Assembly: GCA_029747015.1 (NCBI GenBank)
Contig: JAKOGI010000437.1
Coordinates: 1-64,000 of the forward strand
Length of the DNA stretch: 64,000 nucleotides
Origin: Carnegiea gigantea
Taxonomy: Eukaryota; Streptophyta; Magnoliopsida; Caryophyllales; Cactaceae
Direction of reading: 5' to 3'
Part shown: piece after piece, positions 45,601 to 55,585 of the stretch
Position numbering within the stretch: the stretch's first letter is position 1
How the letters are laid out: each line of letters opens with the position of its first letter
Program-made: the position numbers and the translations under genes
Notes under the pieces: generated by a model
Database searches by the model: none
What the model was told of the DNA's origin: nothing
Seen by the model: the letters and a program-made list of their open reading frames with translations, nothing else

Positions 45601-46786
45601 AAGAGCAGAAGGAAAGGAAAAAAGCTTTTTAGGTAAATGCAGCTATTGGTCCAACACGCAGAGGGTTATACCTGACTCCAATAAATTTGCCCCATTTTCT
45701 ATATTAAAAAAAAACGTATATATAAATAAATTCGCCAAAAAAATTTTCTTTTTCCTCGGAAAAAATGCCAAATATTTATCGCAAAAGAAAAATAAAGGTC
45801 ACATTTTACAAAAAACACAAAGAAAAATATCATTTAGTACAGTACTCTCTTTAAAAGTGTTACTAAAAAACAAAATTGCCTTTTTAATTTGTGGGCTTAT
45901 TTTTTTCCAACTTATTTTAACTAGTTATTATTAACTTTTAGCATTTGTCAACGCCCATGAGCATTTATCAACATTCATCCGCACTGCTCATCGTTGATCA
46001 ATATTCATCAAGAAATCAATTTGGTAATTATAATTTCTTCAGCATTACTAGCAATAATCACCATTCATTATCGCTCATCAGCATTAGTCAGTAGTAATGA
46101 GCATCGATCGACACTTATCATTATCAACAATACTGATCAACAATAAATTACTTATAATAAAGTTTTAAAAATAGACTCTTACTAACATTGATAATCATTT
46201 TAAGGATTTTTCGACACTCATAATATGAACTATTTGGGTTTAGACATCAATTATCTGATATGGAGAAATAGTTGCGAGCAGTATGACCTTTTGATATATT
46301 TATTTTTAATAGTACATGCATTATTTTAGAATATTTTTTAGGCAATTGAAACTTTCACATGAACGTGTGTGACTTAAATTTCACGTGTTTGTATTATTTT
46401 AAGGGCACTCTCATTTGGAATTATTAGAAAAATACAATATAAAATCACTCTTGTCTGGTACTATTGAAAATAAATATTAAAAAAAGAATAAATCTTTTAA
46501 AACTATTTCTCCATATTAAATTATTGGCATCCAAATTTCAAATAATTTAGTTTGTTGGAATTCAAAACCCAGTATTTTAACGGCAATTTTGGAACATTCT
46601 TAGAAGTAATATTTATCTAGCTTTATGAGAGTGATAGAATATGTAAAAAATAGGATCAATTTTAGAGGAGCAAGGATAGACTTTTCACGATAATTTGAGG
46701 ACATATGACTTATGGTAATAATTTGGCATTGGCACTAATTAAAATGTCAAATGACATACTTGTCCTTCAATATATACACATAGACA
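45601..46786. other. Pur-alpha 1 upstream region and viral flank
   Basis: Likely promoter. A CCAAT motif lies near 45640-45650 (minus strand). A loose array of CATT(C/T)ATCA and its variants fills about 45950-46140. AT-rich DNA leads to the TIR at 46787. No gene. Confidence 0.4.
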
Positions 46787-46852
46787 AGGGGTGGCAAAAT
46801 GCACAAATCCGTACAACAAAGACAAAAAAGTTTTGTTTTTTAGCGTTAAAGT
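46787..46852 (+). repeat. Left 66-bp terminal inverted repeat flanking the viral palindrome
   Basis: It begins AGGGGTGGCAAAATGCACAA and ends AGCGTTAAAGT. It pairs with 62496-62561 at 63 of 66 positions by eye. The start resembles hAT or Mutator-type TIRs. ACATAG lies just outside both ends (46778-46783 and 62564-62569), possibly part of a decayed target-site duplication. Confidence 0.75.
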
Positions 46853-46913
46853 GACAAAGGTGCTTGCAAATTTTAAAATTGTTTTGTAAACTTCTATATG
46901 GTGTTGGTTCTAA

Positions 46914-47273
46914 TTATTCTTCTTCGTCAAATGGCTTGAAGATTTGATGGTTGTTCATATTCATATTAAGATTCTACCATATAGTGTATTCAAAAGTTTT
47001 TTCTAATAATGCAATATTATCTTTTATTAAGTTTATTGTTATAGAATGGACTAGTTCAGTTATAGTTAATAAATAGTTTAACCTGTTTTTATATTGATTT
47101 AATAAGTTTTGTCTAATACTTCTGGATGTTAAATTAAAAGATCTTAGATAATCCCATACTCTTTCTTGCGTATATTAGTGTAGTTCTGGAAGATTAAAAG
47201 TTTGTCCAGCTACATAATTTCCGTCTTTGTCTATCTTAGAGTTTGATTGTAATTTGTTTTTAAATAAATTCAT
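46914..47273 (-). pseudogene. EPRV left arm ORF-A (119 codons)
   Basis: The first ORF after the primer-binding site. A TAA within the YAQER neighbourhood interrupts it where the right arm has a tyrosine codon. Its right-arm counterpart (62074-62433) has the same 360-nt length. It has no motif I recognise. Its position matches the small leader-proximal ORF of caulimovirids. Confidence 0.6.
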
Positions 47274-47319
47274 TGTTTAAGAGTGACCCTATAGTTGTAC
47301 TTACTTTGTTCAAGGTCTA

Positions 47320-47332
47320 GACTCTGATACCA
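47320..47332 (-). promoter_or_regulatory. EPRV left arm primer-binding site (tRNA-iMet)
   Basis: TGGTATCAGAGTC on the minus strand matches the initiator-methionine tRNA 3' end complement used by caulimovirids, with the last bases drifting. It starts minus-strand DNA synthesis from the pregenomic RNA. Confidence 0.85.
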
Positions 47333-47814
47333 TTTTATAGAAGTCGAGTGGTTTTTATGAAAAAATCGATAAAACCATTGGTTGAATTAGTTAGGTGATT
47401 CACACAAAGAGATTTATCAAATTTTAACAACGGTACTCGGATACTAGATTATCAGATGAAACTTTAAACTTAATGTCAGATAATCCTATTAAAACAAGAT
47501 TGAATTAAAGAAATTATACCTTCAAGAGTTGGATCTGTCTTACTCCTTCGCGCTCGTCTTACTCCATCCTGATGTGAGACTTACCTACTCGTTCAGACCT
47601 TCTCCTTCTCTTTGATAGTATTTTCTCTTTGATCAAAGTTGTAATCACATTATTATAGACACAAAGTTTTGAAAAAAGATTTCTCTTTTTATTTCATTGA
47701 TAATTGTTCTCCTTTCCCTAAAGGGAGGAAATCATAACATTTTTTGAGAGATTTCTTACAAAGAGATTATTTTACTTACAAAATGCCGATGCCCTCTACT
47801 GAAATCGGCTAACT

Positions 47815-47822
47815 TATTTATA
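47815..47822 (-). promoter_or_regulatory. EPRV left arm promoter TATA box
   Basis: TATAAATA on the minus strand, preceded by an as-1-like TGATGTAAGCGCATATGTCA region just upstream (about 47840-47865). It would fire leftward, through ORF-A, the TIR and on toward Pur-alpha 1. An AATAAA lies about 130 bp downstream, as in the right arm. Confidence 0.75.
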
Positions 47823-48016
47823 GGGGATGGGAGTGCGCTATGACATATGCGCTTACATCATCAGAAATCTAAAAAGATAAGATTACAAGCTAAAGGATGA
47901 GCTTTGTAGATAAGGTTTTCACTGTTCTTGATAAGGTTGCTGCATGTTCATCGTCTTATTGTGTCGACAAAGATAAGAGTTGATAAGGTTGTGGCCCCTT
48001 GTATCTCATATAATGA

Positions 48017-49138
48017 CTAGGTGAGAATCTGCTTCTGCATTTTGTCTCGTTCTTCTTTATAAAGTTCAGCAAATTTGGTGCATATAGCTGGACTTCCTAG
48101 AAATTTTTTGGACTCCAGTGCATAGGTAAAGTCAAAAAGTTGTTCATCGACTGAGATGTTTTCAGCTCCTTCAGTTGTGACTAGAATTAGATTTTCGTCA
48201 GAGTAAAGAGTTCTGGCTCCTTTAGTCATTAGTCGCTCGCTTTGGCATTTGATGGTGAGAGCGCCTGTTGAACGTCTATAATTGATCCATCCTTTGTCAA
48301 AATGTGGAGTTTTGTAGTGTTTGTTTTTCTCTGCTGCAATTGTGGGGAGTTTTGTAGCTGTTCTAGCTCTGGTAACATGGGTGACTTCAACTAAATGAAT
48401 GGAAGGGTAAATGGTGTCCTCATCCTTTTCAGGAGAGATGGTAAAAATACGAAGACAAATATATTCTTGTTGACTATATTGCTTAATAGCATATTTAAAA
48501 TTGGCTGGGAAATGTTGTAGTTCAATAAGACTGAGGCTTGGGTACAGATAATTTAAATGTCCATACTTAAAGAGTTCAAAAACGATATCAGGGTTGGCTC
48601 TGGTGAAAGCAAGGATTCTGGGAAAAAGAGAGTCTCTTGGGTTGTAGTAGAGTTCAGGTAAACTAGAGATCTTCTAGTAAGCAAGCACTGTAGCTTCATA
48701 ATAGTTCTTGTAAAAAGAGTCCGATACATCAAGAGTTCGAATGCCAGTATTTTGAATAACTGGTCTTGAAGCTAATAGCTTAGCTTTTAGTTGTTGCTTC
48801 TCTTTCTCTTCTTCAGAGAGGGGGTTTGAAGCGTTTTCCTGATTTGGTCGAAATGACAATTCAGAGAGTTCAGAGCGGACTTTCGTCAAATCGACCTTTG
48901 GAGAGTTCAAAGAGTTCGATTTGAGCTGTTCAATAGTTCGATGGAAATATGTTGTTAGCTCTCGAGCTTTTCCAAGATCAGCTCTGAGGTCAACAACAAT
49001 TTCTTCAATAACTTCAATTTTCTCATTAACAGCTTCACAGTATTCATTAACATTTATAAGAATGTCTTCAAAGTTCTGGATTAGCTGGGTGCTATCCACT
49101 TGTTCTATTGGTGCTTTGTCTTTACTCATTGAACTCAT
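48017..49138 (-). pseudogene. EPRV left arm 3' ORF (position of TAV/inclusion-body protein), 373 codons
   Basis: Starts 17 nt before the RT ORF ends. The N-terminal third is predicted coiled coil (VNEYCEAVNEKIEVIEEIV). The rest has LPELYYNPRDS and KKFLGSPAICTKFAELY. A TAG near 48674 splits it where the right arm has CAG. In caulimovirids the ORF here encodes the translation transactivator that permits polycistronic translation. I assign that role by position only; I see no diagnostic TAV motif. Confidence 0.65.
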
Positions 49139-51001
49139 GTTCTCTTGTTAAATAGTCTGTAATAAAATTGTTTTTACCTGCAACATGCTCATACACAGCA
49201 TTAAACTGAGATAAAAATAGCTGCCATCGATGTAATTTACACATGTGAGGTCCATTGTCTAAAGCTTATTTTACGAAAGTAGTTGCTGCTTGATTATCTG
49301 TTAATACCTTAAATGGTTTAGGGAGCAAAAAGAGTCTCCATTTAGTAATTCCCCTAATAATCACTAATAGTTCATTTTCCATAGTATTATAATTTTCTTC
49401 TCGTTCAGAAAAAGTTTCACTGTGATAACCACAAATTTCATTTAAATATGTCCTTAAAACTGCTGCCCATGTTTTATCAGATGCGTCTGTTTGAAGAATT
49501 AAGTTGTCTTCAGGTTCAGGGAGTCTAAGACTGGGAAGTTGTTGACATTCTTCTTTTAGTTTCTTCACAATTTCAGTATGTTTTTCTGTGCAACCAAGAG
49601 TGTTATTTTTTCTAAGTAGACTTTGCAAATCTTTTTTCTTTTTTGCTAAGTCTGGGATATAAGAGCTTGCATAGTTTAATAGTCCTAAGAAACCTTGAAT
49701 TTGTTTCTTTGTTCTCAGTTGGTTTGGATACTCCATAATTTTTCTAGAGATATGAGGTTGTAAGCTGATTCCGTTTGTACCAACTTCAAATCCTAAGAAT
49801 TCAATTTTCTCTTTTTCAATTACAGCTTTTTTCTCACTTAAGCAAATGCCTTCTTTAATAGCTGTTTCCAGAAATGTGTTGAGATGTATTCGATGTTCTT
49901 CAAGAGTGTCTGAACTTATTAAAATGTCATCTAATACACGACAAGAAAACTGTTAAGGTGTTTAAAGGCATCGTCCATTCTTCGTTGAAAAATTCTTGGT
50001 GCATTTTTTAGTCCAAATGGCATAACAAGCCATTCATAAAATCCTTGAGGTGTACTAAAATCTGTATATTTAATACTTATTTCTCCCATTTTAATTTGCC
50101 AAAAGCCAGATTTGCAATCAAATTTTGAGAAGAATTTTCTATTTTTTTCAAGGTTAAGTAATACTTCTTTGTTGGGTAAGAAATAGTTATCTGTTTTTGT
50201 AAACTAATTTAGCTTTTTATGGTTGATAACCGTTCGGGCTTTGCCTCTTCGACGTTCTGCTTCATTAACTACCATAAAAGCTGGTGAAGAGTATGCTCCA
50301 TTTGAGGGTCTAATTAGTCCTTTTTCATATAATTCTTTTATTTGTATAGAGAATTCTCTAATGTCTTCTTCAGAGTATAGCATTGGTTTTTCTCTGATAT
50401 AAATTTCCTGTGTCAGTTCTATCTCAGCTCGACGATGTTCAGGTTTCCAAAATTGTAATGAATTTTCAGAACAAATTTGTTTGAATTTTGCTAAAAGGTC
50501 ATCTCTTTTAATTATACGGACTGTAAATATAGGTTTTTGTGTTTGTATTTGAAGTGCTATGTGTTCATATCCATGTCCCCCACGCTTCACGCGTACTCTA
50601 TAGGGTTGTTTTAGAGTGGGAATTTTCAAAGTATAACCACATTTTGTAGTTAAATAGACAGTACAAGGGGTTTGTGTAAACTTAGCAAACTGTTTTAAGA
50701 AGTCATTTCTGAGGAGAATATCATAACCAGAATTATATTGTAATACAGTGGGTATAGTAAGGATTTTGTTACCTAAAATAATGCAAACATTGTTTTGAAC
50801 CAAGTCTAAATAGGTAGGAATGGGATAAACACCTTTGATTCGAATTTTACGATCATTTGGGAGTTTATCCCAATGTGGAAGTAAAAATTCTTGAAAGAAA
50901 GTTACTTCAGATCCGGTATCAATTAAAGCAGTGGTAGTGATATCTAATTCTTTGACAGTTACATCTATATATGTAAGAATCGGTACTTCAAGTTGCTTCA
51001 T
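49122..51001 (-). pseudogene. EPRV left arm protease 2, reverse transcriptase, RNase H
   Basis: The ORF begins in an ATGA overlap with the upstream protease. Domains in order: retropepsin (DTG at 50920-50912, later ILLRNDFL); RT with KFDCKSGFWQI and VMPFGLKNAPRIFQR; RNase H with TDASDKTWAA, MENELL and TDNQAA, all three acidic residues present. Lesions: TAG at about 50202 (CAG in the other arm) and a one-base deletion at about 49933 inside the catalytic Y-V-D-D codons, which shifts the frame. In a virus this protein processes the polyprotein, copies RNA to DNA and removes RNA. Confidence 0.9.
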
Positions 51002-52284
51002 ATTCTTTCAAGAATAATGGTAGTGTGTTGATTTACAAGAGTTATATGAGTAAGACCAATTTCATAGTTTGTATATTGGTCTAGGAAATTCATTCCTAAG
51101 AGTATATGATAAAAGTCATTCTTGATTGAGTGATCAATATAGCAATCAAATTCTAATAAAGTGGCATTAGGAGTTTTCATCATTATTTTAGAAATTTGAT
51201 TTAGAGTTGCTTTCTGACCATTATAAGTGACAAAGTTATATTCTGACGCTGTAGAGACTGATATAGGCAAAGGTATGCAATGGCTTTGAGATGCTCCAGT
51301 ATCTATCAGGATTTTATTAGAGATCCAAGTTTGTCCATTAAAATAGTCCAATTTTACTTTCTAGGTACTACTTTGAGTATTCGTTAGAGAAGGAGGTTTT
51401 GATCTAGGGATTGTACTATAGCTTTGTTTTAGAATGGGTTGATTCGCTATTTGTATTCCTTTTTCAGTATAAGAGAGTCTCGGTGCTTGATAGCTAGTTG
51501 ATGCTTTATCTTCTTCGACTAATTGAAAGTCTATTAATGCGGGTATTTTAGCTTCTTGCATAGGGGGAGAGATTATGGAGCTGATGGTTGAAAAAATTAG
51601 ATCGACAGTTATTTTTCCTATTTGTTTTACATCTTTGATAGGAAAGTTAGTATTGGAAAAAATGTATAAACCTCTATAATAAAAGGATAATGCATCATTT
51701 CCTGGTTGTAATTCGATATCTGTTAAAAGTTTAAATTGCAAATTTAAGGTGTCTTCTATATTTTTGCTTTGTAGAGTTACCGAGTAATTCGGGTAGCATT
51801 CAAAAATTAATTTTTTGTAAATTAGATTTCCTTGTAGTGTTCCTAGATGACTGTTCTGAATATTTCGAAATCTTTGATCATGTAGAGATAGAATTATAGG
51901 TGAGTCGATGCCTTCTTTGAAGCATGCGTTTACAGCAATTTGTATTCCTTGTAAATGGACATACTTAATTAATTTTCTGCCTTTAGAGGGAATTTCTACT
52001 AAAAATTTATCAATTATCTCTTGAGTCATTAATCTTAATCGGATATTTCCCTGTAAATGTTGAATTTTAATAGGTTGTTCTGTAGTATAGAACTTAAAAT
52101 ATCTTATTAATTTTCGAGTTAGAAGATCATCTAGTTTTTTCATAAAATTTCGAGGATCTTTGAGAGATAACTCAGTTGCTATAATTTTTTTATAAAGTTT
52201 TTGGTTGAAAGTAATTATTCCAGTATAATTTTCATGATTTTCTTGTTCTTGTTGTTGGATAATTTCTGTTTCTTCAGTATTCAT
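50998..52284 (-). pseudogene. EPRV left arm movement protein with protease 1
   Basis: The first 307 codons are a 30K-superfamily movement protein (ITFNQKLY, GIQIAVNACFKEGIDSPI), which in the family opens plasmodesmata for cell-to-cell spread. A TAG at 51363-51361 ends it. The frame continues without a shift into a retropepsin domain (DTGAS at 51303-51289, LLGMNFLDQY) to 50998. The right arm has a tyrosine codon at the TAG, so I infer one fused ORF. Read-through of a native stop is the alternative. Confidence 0.85.
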
Positions 52285-53764
52285 CTTCCGTATCTGAGGA
52301 ACTTTCTATTTCTGATGTACTTGTTTCATCTTCTGAGCTAATAGATTCATAGCAACTCGAAATTGCTTCATGTATGTTAGTGGTTATTGGATAAAGTTCA
52401 TCTTGAATTTCTTCAAATTCTTCTGAAAAGAGTTTTACTATATTTGCTTTTCTTTTGTTACAATCAATAGATTTGTGTCCTATTTCTCCACAATTCCAAC
52501 ATTGACAAGCAGTAGGTTTTTTATTTCTTTTGTAATATCTATTATGGGAGTTAAAGTTTTCTTGAGTTAAACTTTCGTGTCGAAAATGTTTACTACTTTT
52601 TTGTGATTTATTTACTGATTTTTCAGTCTTTACCTTTTCAGTTTTTGTTTTCTTAGATGGAAGTTTCTTTTTCTTAGAAAATTTTTTCTTTGGAGTTTTT
52701 CTAGGAATAGTTTTCTTGGTATATTGTTTTGGAGTTCTCTTTCGTTTTGGCCGAAAATTTGGATAATTTTCACATCCATATTGTCCTGGTTCTTTTATAT
52801 CTTCACAGCAAAGAGTTACTTCTTTAATATATCTTCTTCGACTTTCTTGGAAACAAAGGTCCATCATTTCTTTATTGATTAGAGATTGAACTGCAGCTAC
52901 TGATCTAAAGATAGTAGGATGTTTTGCGTAAACTTCAAATTTATCCGAAAAATATTTATTCTATGGATGAGGAAATTTATTTAATAGTAGTTGAATATAG
53001 GGTTCTTGACTTTCTGTAGAATCATAAAGTTCGTAATAGTATTTGTCAAATTCACAAAAGAAACTTTTATAGTTGCATAAGTTACAAATTCTTAAATTAG
53101 TTAATTTGTACAAAGCTTCCTTTTTTCCTTCTAGTCTATTTGATTCTGGGTTTTCAATAAATTCATACCCTTGAAATTATCCTATTAAATATTTTTCAAA
53201 GGTCCAAACACCATGCTTAATAGATATTCCCAAGTTTCATTTTACATCTACTTCTATTATATTTCTTAGTGCTGGAGATGATCCACTATACCAATTTAGT
53301 ACAATTCCTTGTAAAGAGTAAATTATTAAATTATAGATCGCATTAATATCTCTAGCTTCCGCAGCATAAGTTGGTTCTTGCATTAAAGATAATATTATTG
53401 AGGTTCTCCAAGTGTCCAAAGCTGCTCTTTTATCTGTTACACAATCTATATTTAGAAAATATTCCCATGCAGGTACTGGTTCTAACAGCAAAAGATTTTT
53501 TTGTTTAAATTCTTCATTGATATATCTTTTTCTTATTGGAGGTCTTCTTTTGTTTTGAAAGTTATCTGTATGTTTATTCTTATGGATTGACTCAGTTCTG
53601 AAGGGACTAGAAGGTTCTCTAGTTTCATAATTATTTGGATTATTACTTCCTACACTTCTTGTAGTTGTTCCTGCTTGCATATTAACCTGTTTAACTAGTT
53701 CAGTTAATTGTAGGTTTTCAAAGTCATTTAACAATTCTTCAATAGCTTTATTGTATCCTCCCAT
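52274..53764 (-). pseudogene. EPRV left arm coat protein (496 codons)
   Basis: Domains: Asn/Ser-rich N terminus, conserved core (DINAIYNLIIYSLQGIVLNW), basic Lys-rich tract and a CCHC zinc knuckle (CWNCGEIGHKSIDC, intact in this arm), then an acidic tail. It packages the genome. Stops: TGA near 53237, a TAA about 50 nt later, and TAG at 52963-52961 (codon 268). The last is shared with the right arm. The end overlaps the movement-protein start by 11 nt. Confidence 0.88.
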
Positions 53765-54093
53765 TATTGGCTACTCTCTGCTTCTTCTTGTTTTTCTTTA
53801 GCTTTAAGCAGTCGTCTTTCTTCAATAGTCTTTTGAATAACTTCTTCGTGTTCCCTTAAAATGTTATTTTGATAACGTTCAATATATTTAGCATCATCAC
53901 TGTTGGGATTGACCTTATCGGGAAGTTTAATTTCTATTGGAGTATATTCTCTTTTTTGTTTTGATTTTAACATTCCTTCAAAAGTTAAATTTATAAGTTG
54001 TATCTGTATTACTAATTGTTTAATAGAGTTACTTATTTCTCTAATTTCTTCTTTCACAGCCTTTAGTTCGTTTTCTAGTTGTGGAAAGCTCAT
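53764..54093 (-). CDS. EPRV left arm 109-aa coiled-coil protein
   Basis: Intact. The N-terminal half has heptad-like spacing (LENELKAVKEEIREISNSIK) and the C terminus is charged. Its stop shares one base with the coat-protein ATG. By size, coiled coil and position it resembles the virion-associated proteins of caulimovirids; that is inference. Confidence 0.7.
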   Translation of the reverse strand: MSFPQLENELKAVKEEIREISNSIKQLVIQIQLINLTFEGMLKSKQKREYTPIEIKLPDKVNPNSDDAKYIERYQNNILREHEEVIQKTIEERRLLKAKEKQEEAESSQ

Positions 54094-54099
54094 TGTTTA

Positions 54100-54411
54100 T
54101 TAATCTTCATCATTAAACCAAAATTCTGTATCAAATTGATCTAAGTTGTTATCATCATTGTTGTCTGTATTTTCACAAATTTCTAAATACGTTCTTCTCT
54201 CTTCTTCGTAAAATAAGAGATCTAGTCTATCTTCATTTAACCAAATTATTTCTTTTGAGACATTATTTTTTCTTAGTTGTTCAATTTTTTGTATATAAAA
54301 TTTTTCTTTTTGTAATATTTCTTTTTTAGAAAAAGTTTTATATAAGTTGAGAACAGATTCATAATTTGTTTGAGTCATTATTTTGAGTTTGGGCATTTCG
54401 GGTTTTTCCAT
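54100..54411 (-). CDS. EPRV left arm 103-aa protein
   Basis: Intact. Acidic C terminus (NTDNNDDNNLDQFDTEFWFN). Function unknown. It sits 6 nt upstream of the 109-aa ORF and differs from the right-arm copy at very few residues. Confidence 0.65.
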   Translation of the reverse strand: MEKPEMPKLKIMTQTNYESVLNLYKTFSKKEILQKEKFYIQKIEQLRKNNVSKEIIWLNEDRLDLLFYEEERRTYLEICENTDNNDDNNLDQFDTEFWFNDED

Positions 54412-54425
54412 TTTGCTAGAAAATG

Positions 54426-54676
54426 TTACTCAATTAAATAAATTTTTATAAGTCGGTTGAGTATAATTATTATTTTTCCTTCAAAAAATAAACAGTTATT
54501 TTTGTTTTGACATAAATATTTTAATAGTTGTAACATATCTGTGTCCCCATACATTCCTTCATCTAATTCACGCTCAAATGCCTGAAAATTCAGCAGCACA
54601 GTGTTGTGATAATTCAGCAGCACAGTGTTGTGAAAAAGACGCTTTTGTTCTTTAGCAACCCAAATTTTCCAAAATT
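54426..54676 (-). pseudogene. EPRV left arm ORF-B, truncated at the centre
   Basis: Codes for FERELDEGMYG and LLKYLCQNKNNCLFF-type sequence of unknown function and ends at 54426. Near the palindrome centre it has a 24-bp tandem duplication (about 54586-54633) that the right arm lacks. The 5' end is cut by the junction. Confidence 0.6.
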
Positions 54677-54696
54677 ACTAGAAGGACTAGCAAAGC
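54677..54696. other. 20-bp loop between the two viral arms
   Basis: ACTAGAAGGACTAGCAAAGC separates perfectly inverted sequence on each side (AATTTTGGAAAATTTGGG and its complement). The loop reads as a continuation of the right-arm virus, so the left arm ends about 20 bp shorter. Confidence 0.9.
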
Positions 54697-54923
54697 AATT
54701 TTGGAAAATTTGGGTTGCTAAAGAACAAAAGCGTCTTTTTCACAACACTGTGTTGCTGAATTATCAGGCATTTGAGCGTGAATTAGATGAAGGAATGTAT
54801 GGGCACACAGATATGTTACAACTATTAAAATATTTATGTCAAAACAAAAATAACTGTTTATTTTTTGAAGGAAAAATAATAATTATACTCAACCGACTTA
54901 TAAAAATCTATTTAATTGAGTAA
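54697..54923 (+). pseudogene. EPRV right arm ORF-B, 5' truncated
   Basis: Open to the TGA-side stop at 54923 and similar to the left copy. The longer frame from 54606 begins in antisense left-arm sequence and is an artefact of the palindrome. Confidence 0.6.
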
Positions 54924-54937
54924 AATTTTCTCGCAAA

Positions 54938-55249
54938 ATGGAAAAACCCGAAATACCCAAACTCAAAATAATGACTCAAACAAATTATGAATCTGTTCTC
55001 AACTTATATAAAACTTTTTCTAAAAAAGAAATATTACAAAAAGAAAAATTTTATATACAAAAAATTGAACAACTAAGAAAAAATAATGTCTCAAAAGAAA
55101 TAATTTGGTTAAATGAAGATAGACTAGATCTCTTATTTTACGAAGAAGAGAGAAGAACGTATTTAGAAATTTGTGAAAATACAGACAACAACGATGATAA
55201 CAACTTAGATCAATTTGATACAGAATTTTGGTTTAATGATAAAGATTAA
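54938..55249 (+). CDS. EPRV right arm 103-aa protein
   Basis: Intact counterpart of 54100-54411, with only a couple of residue differences by eye. Function unknown; acidic end. Confidence 0.65.
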   Translation: MEKPEIPKLKIMTQTNYESVLNLYKTFSKKEILQKEKFYIQKIEQLRKNNVSKEIIWLNEDRLDLLFYEEERRTYLEICENTDNNDDNNLDQFDTEFWFNDKD

Positions 55250-55255
55250 TAAACA

Positions 55256-55585
55256 ATGAGCTTTCCACAACTAGAAAACGAACTAAAGGCTGTGAAAGAA
55301 GAAATTAGAGAAATAAGTAACTCTATTAAACAATTAGTAATACAGATACAACTTATAAATTTAACTTTTGAAGGAATGTTAAAACCAAAACAAAAAAGAG
55401 AATATATTCCAATAGAAATTAAACTTCCCAATAAGGTCAATCCCAACAATGATGATGCTAAATATATTAAACGTTATCAAAATAACATTTTAAGGGAACA
55501 AGAAGAAGTCATTCAAAAGACTATTGAAGAAAGACGACTGCTTAAAGCTAAAGAAAAACAAGAAGAAGCGGAGAGTAGCCAATAA
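55256..55585 (+). CDS. EPRV right arm 109-aa coiled-coil protein
   Basis: Intact counterpart of 53764-54093. The stop overlaps the coat-protein ATG by one base (TAATG). Virion-associated role inferred only. Confidence 0.7.
   Translation: MSFPQLENELKAVKEEIREISNSIKQLVIQIQLINLTFEGMLKPKQKREYIPIEIKLPNKVNPNNDDAKYIKRYQNNILREQEEVIQKTIEERRLLKAKEKQEEAESSQ

Larger units (their letters stand above)
46867..54676 (-). mobile_element. Endogenous pararetrovirus (Caulimoviridae), left arm, near full length
   Basis: A virtually complete viral genome reads from the centre (54676) leftward. In order: ORF-B, 103-aa ORF, 109-aa coiled-coil ORF, coat protein, movement protein with protease 1, protease 2 with RT and RNase H, 3' ORF, promoter, poly(A) signal, primer site and ORF-A. 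Every ORF length equals that of the right arm apart from listed indels. No integrase is present, as expected for this family, so integration was probably by host repair. Coat protein upstream of movement protein recalls cavemo-/solendovirus-type order, but the separate ORFs and two protease domains do not match a layout I know. Inactivated by at least eight lesions. Confidence 0.93.

Noticed and set aside
45144..45602. 152-codon minus ORF
   Set aside because: It runs through the GC-rich Pur-alpha 5' leader and across its donor site; composition is low-complexity Arg/His/Pro with no domain.
54606..54696. First third of the ORF crossing the viral centre
   Set aside because: It starts in antisense left-arm DNA; only the part from about 54697 is viral sense sequence.
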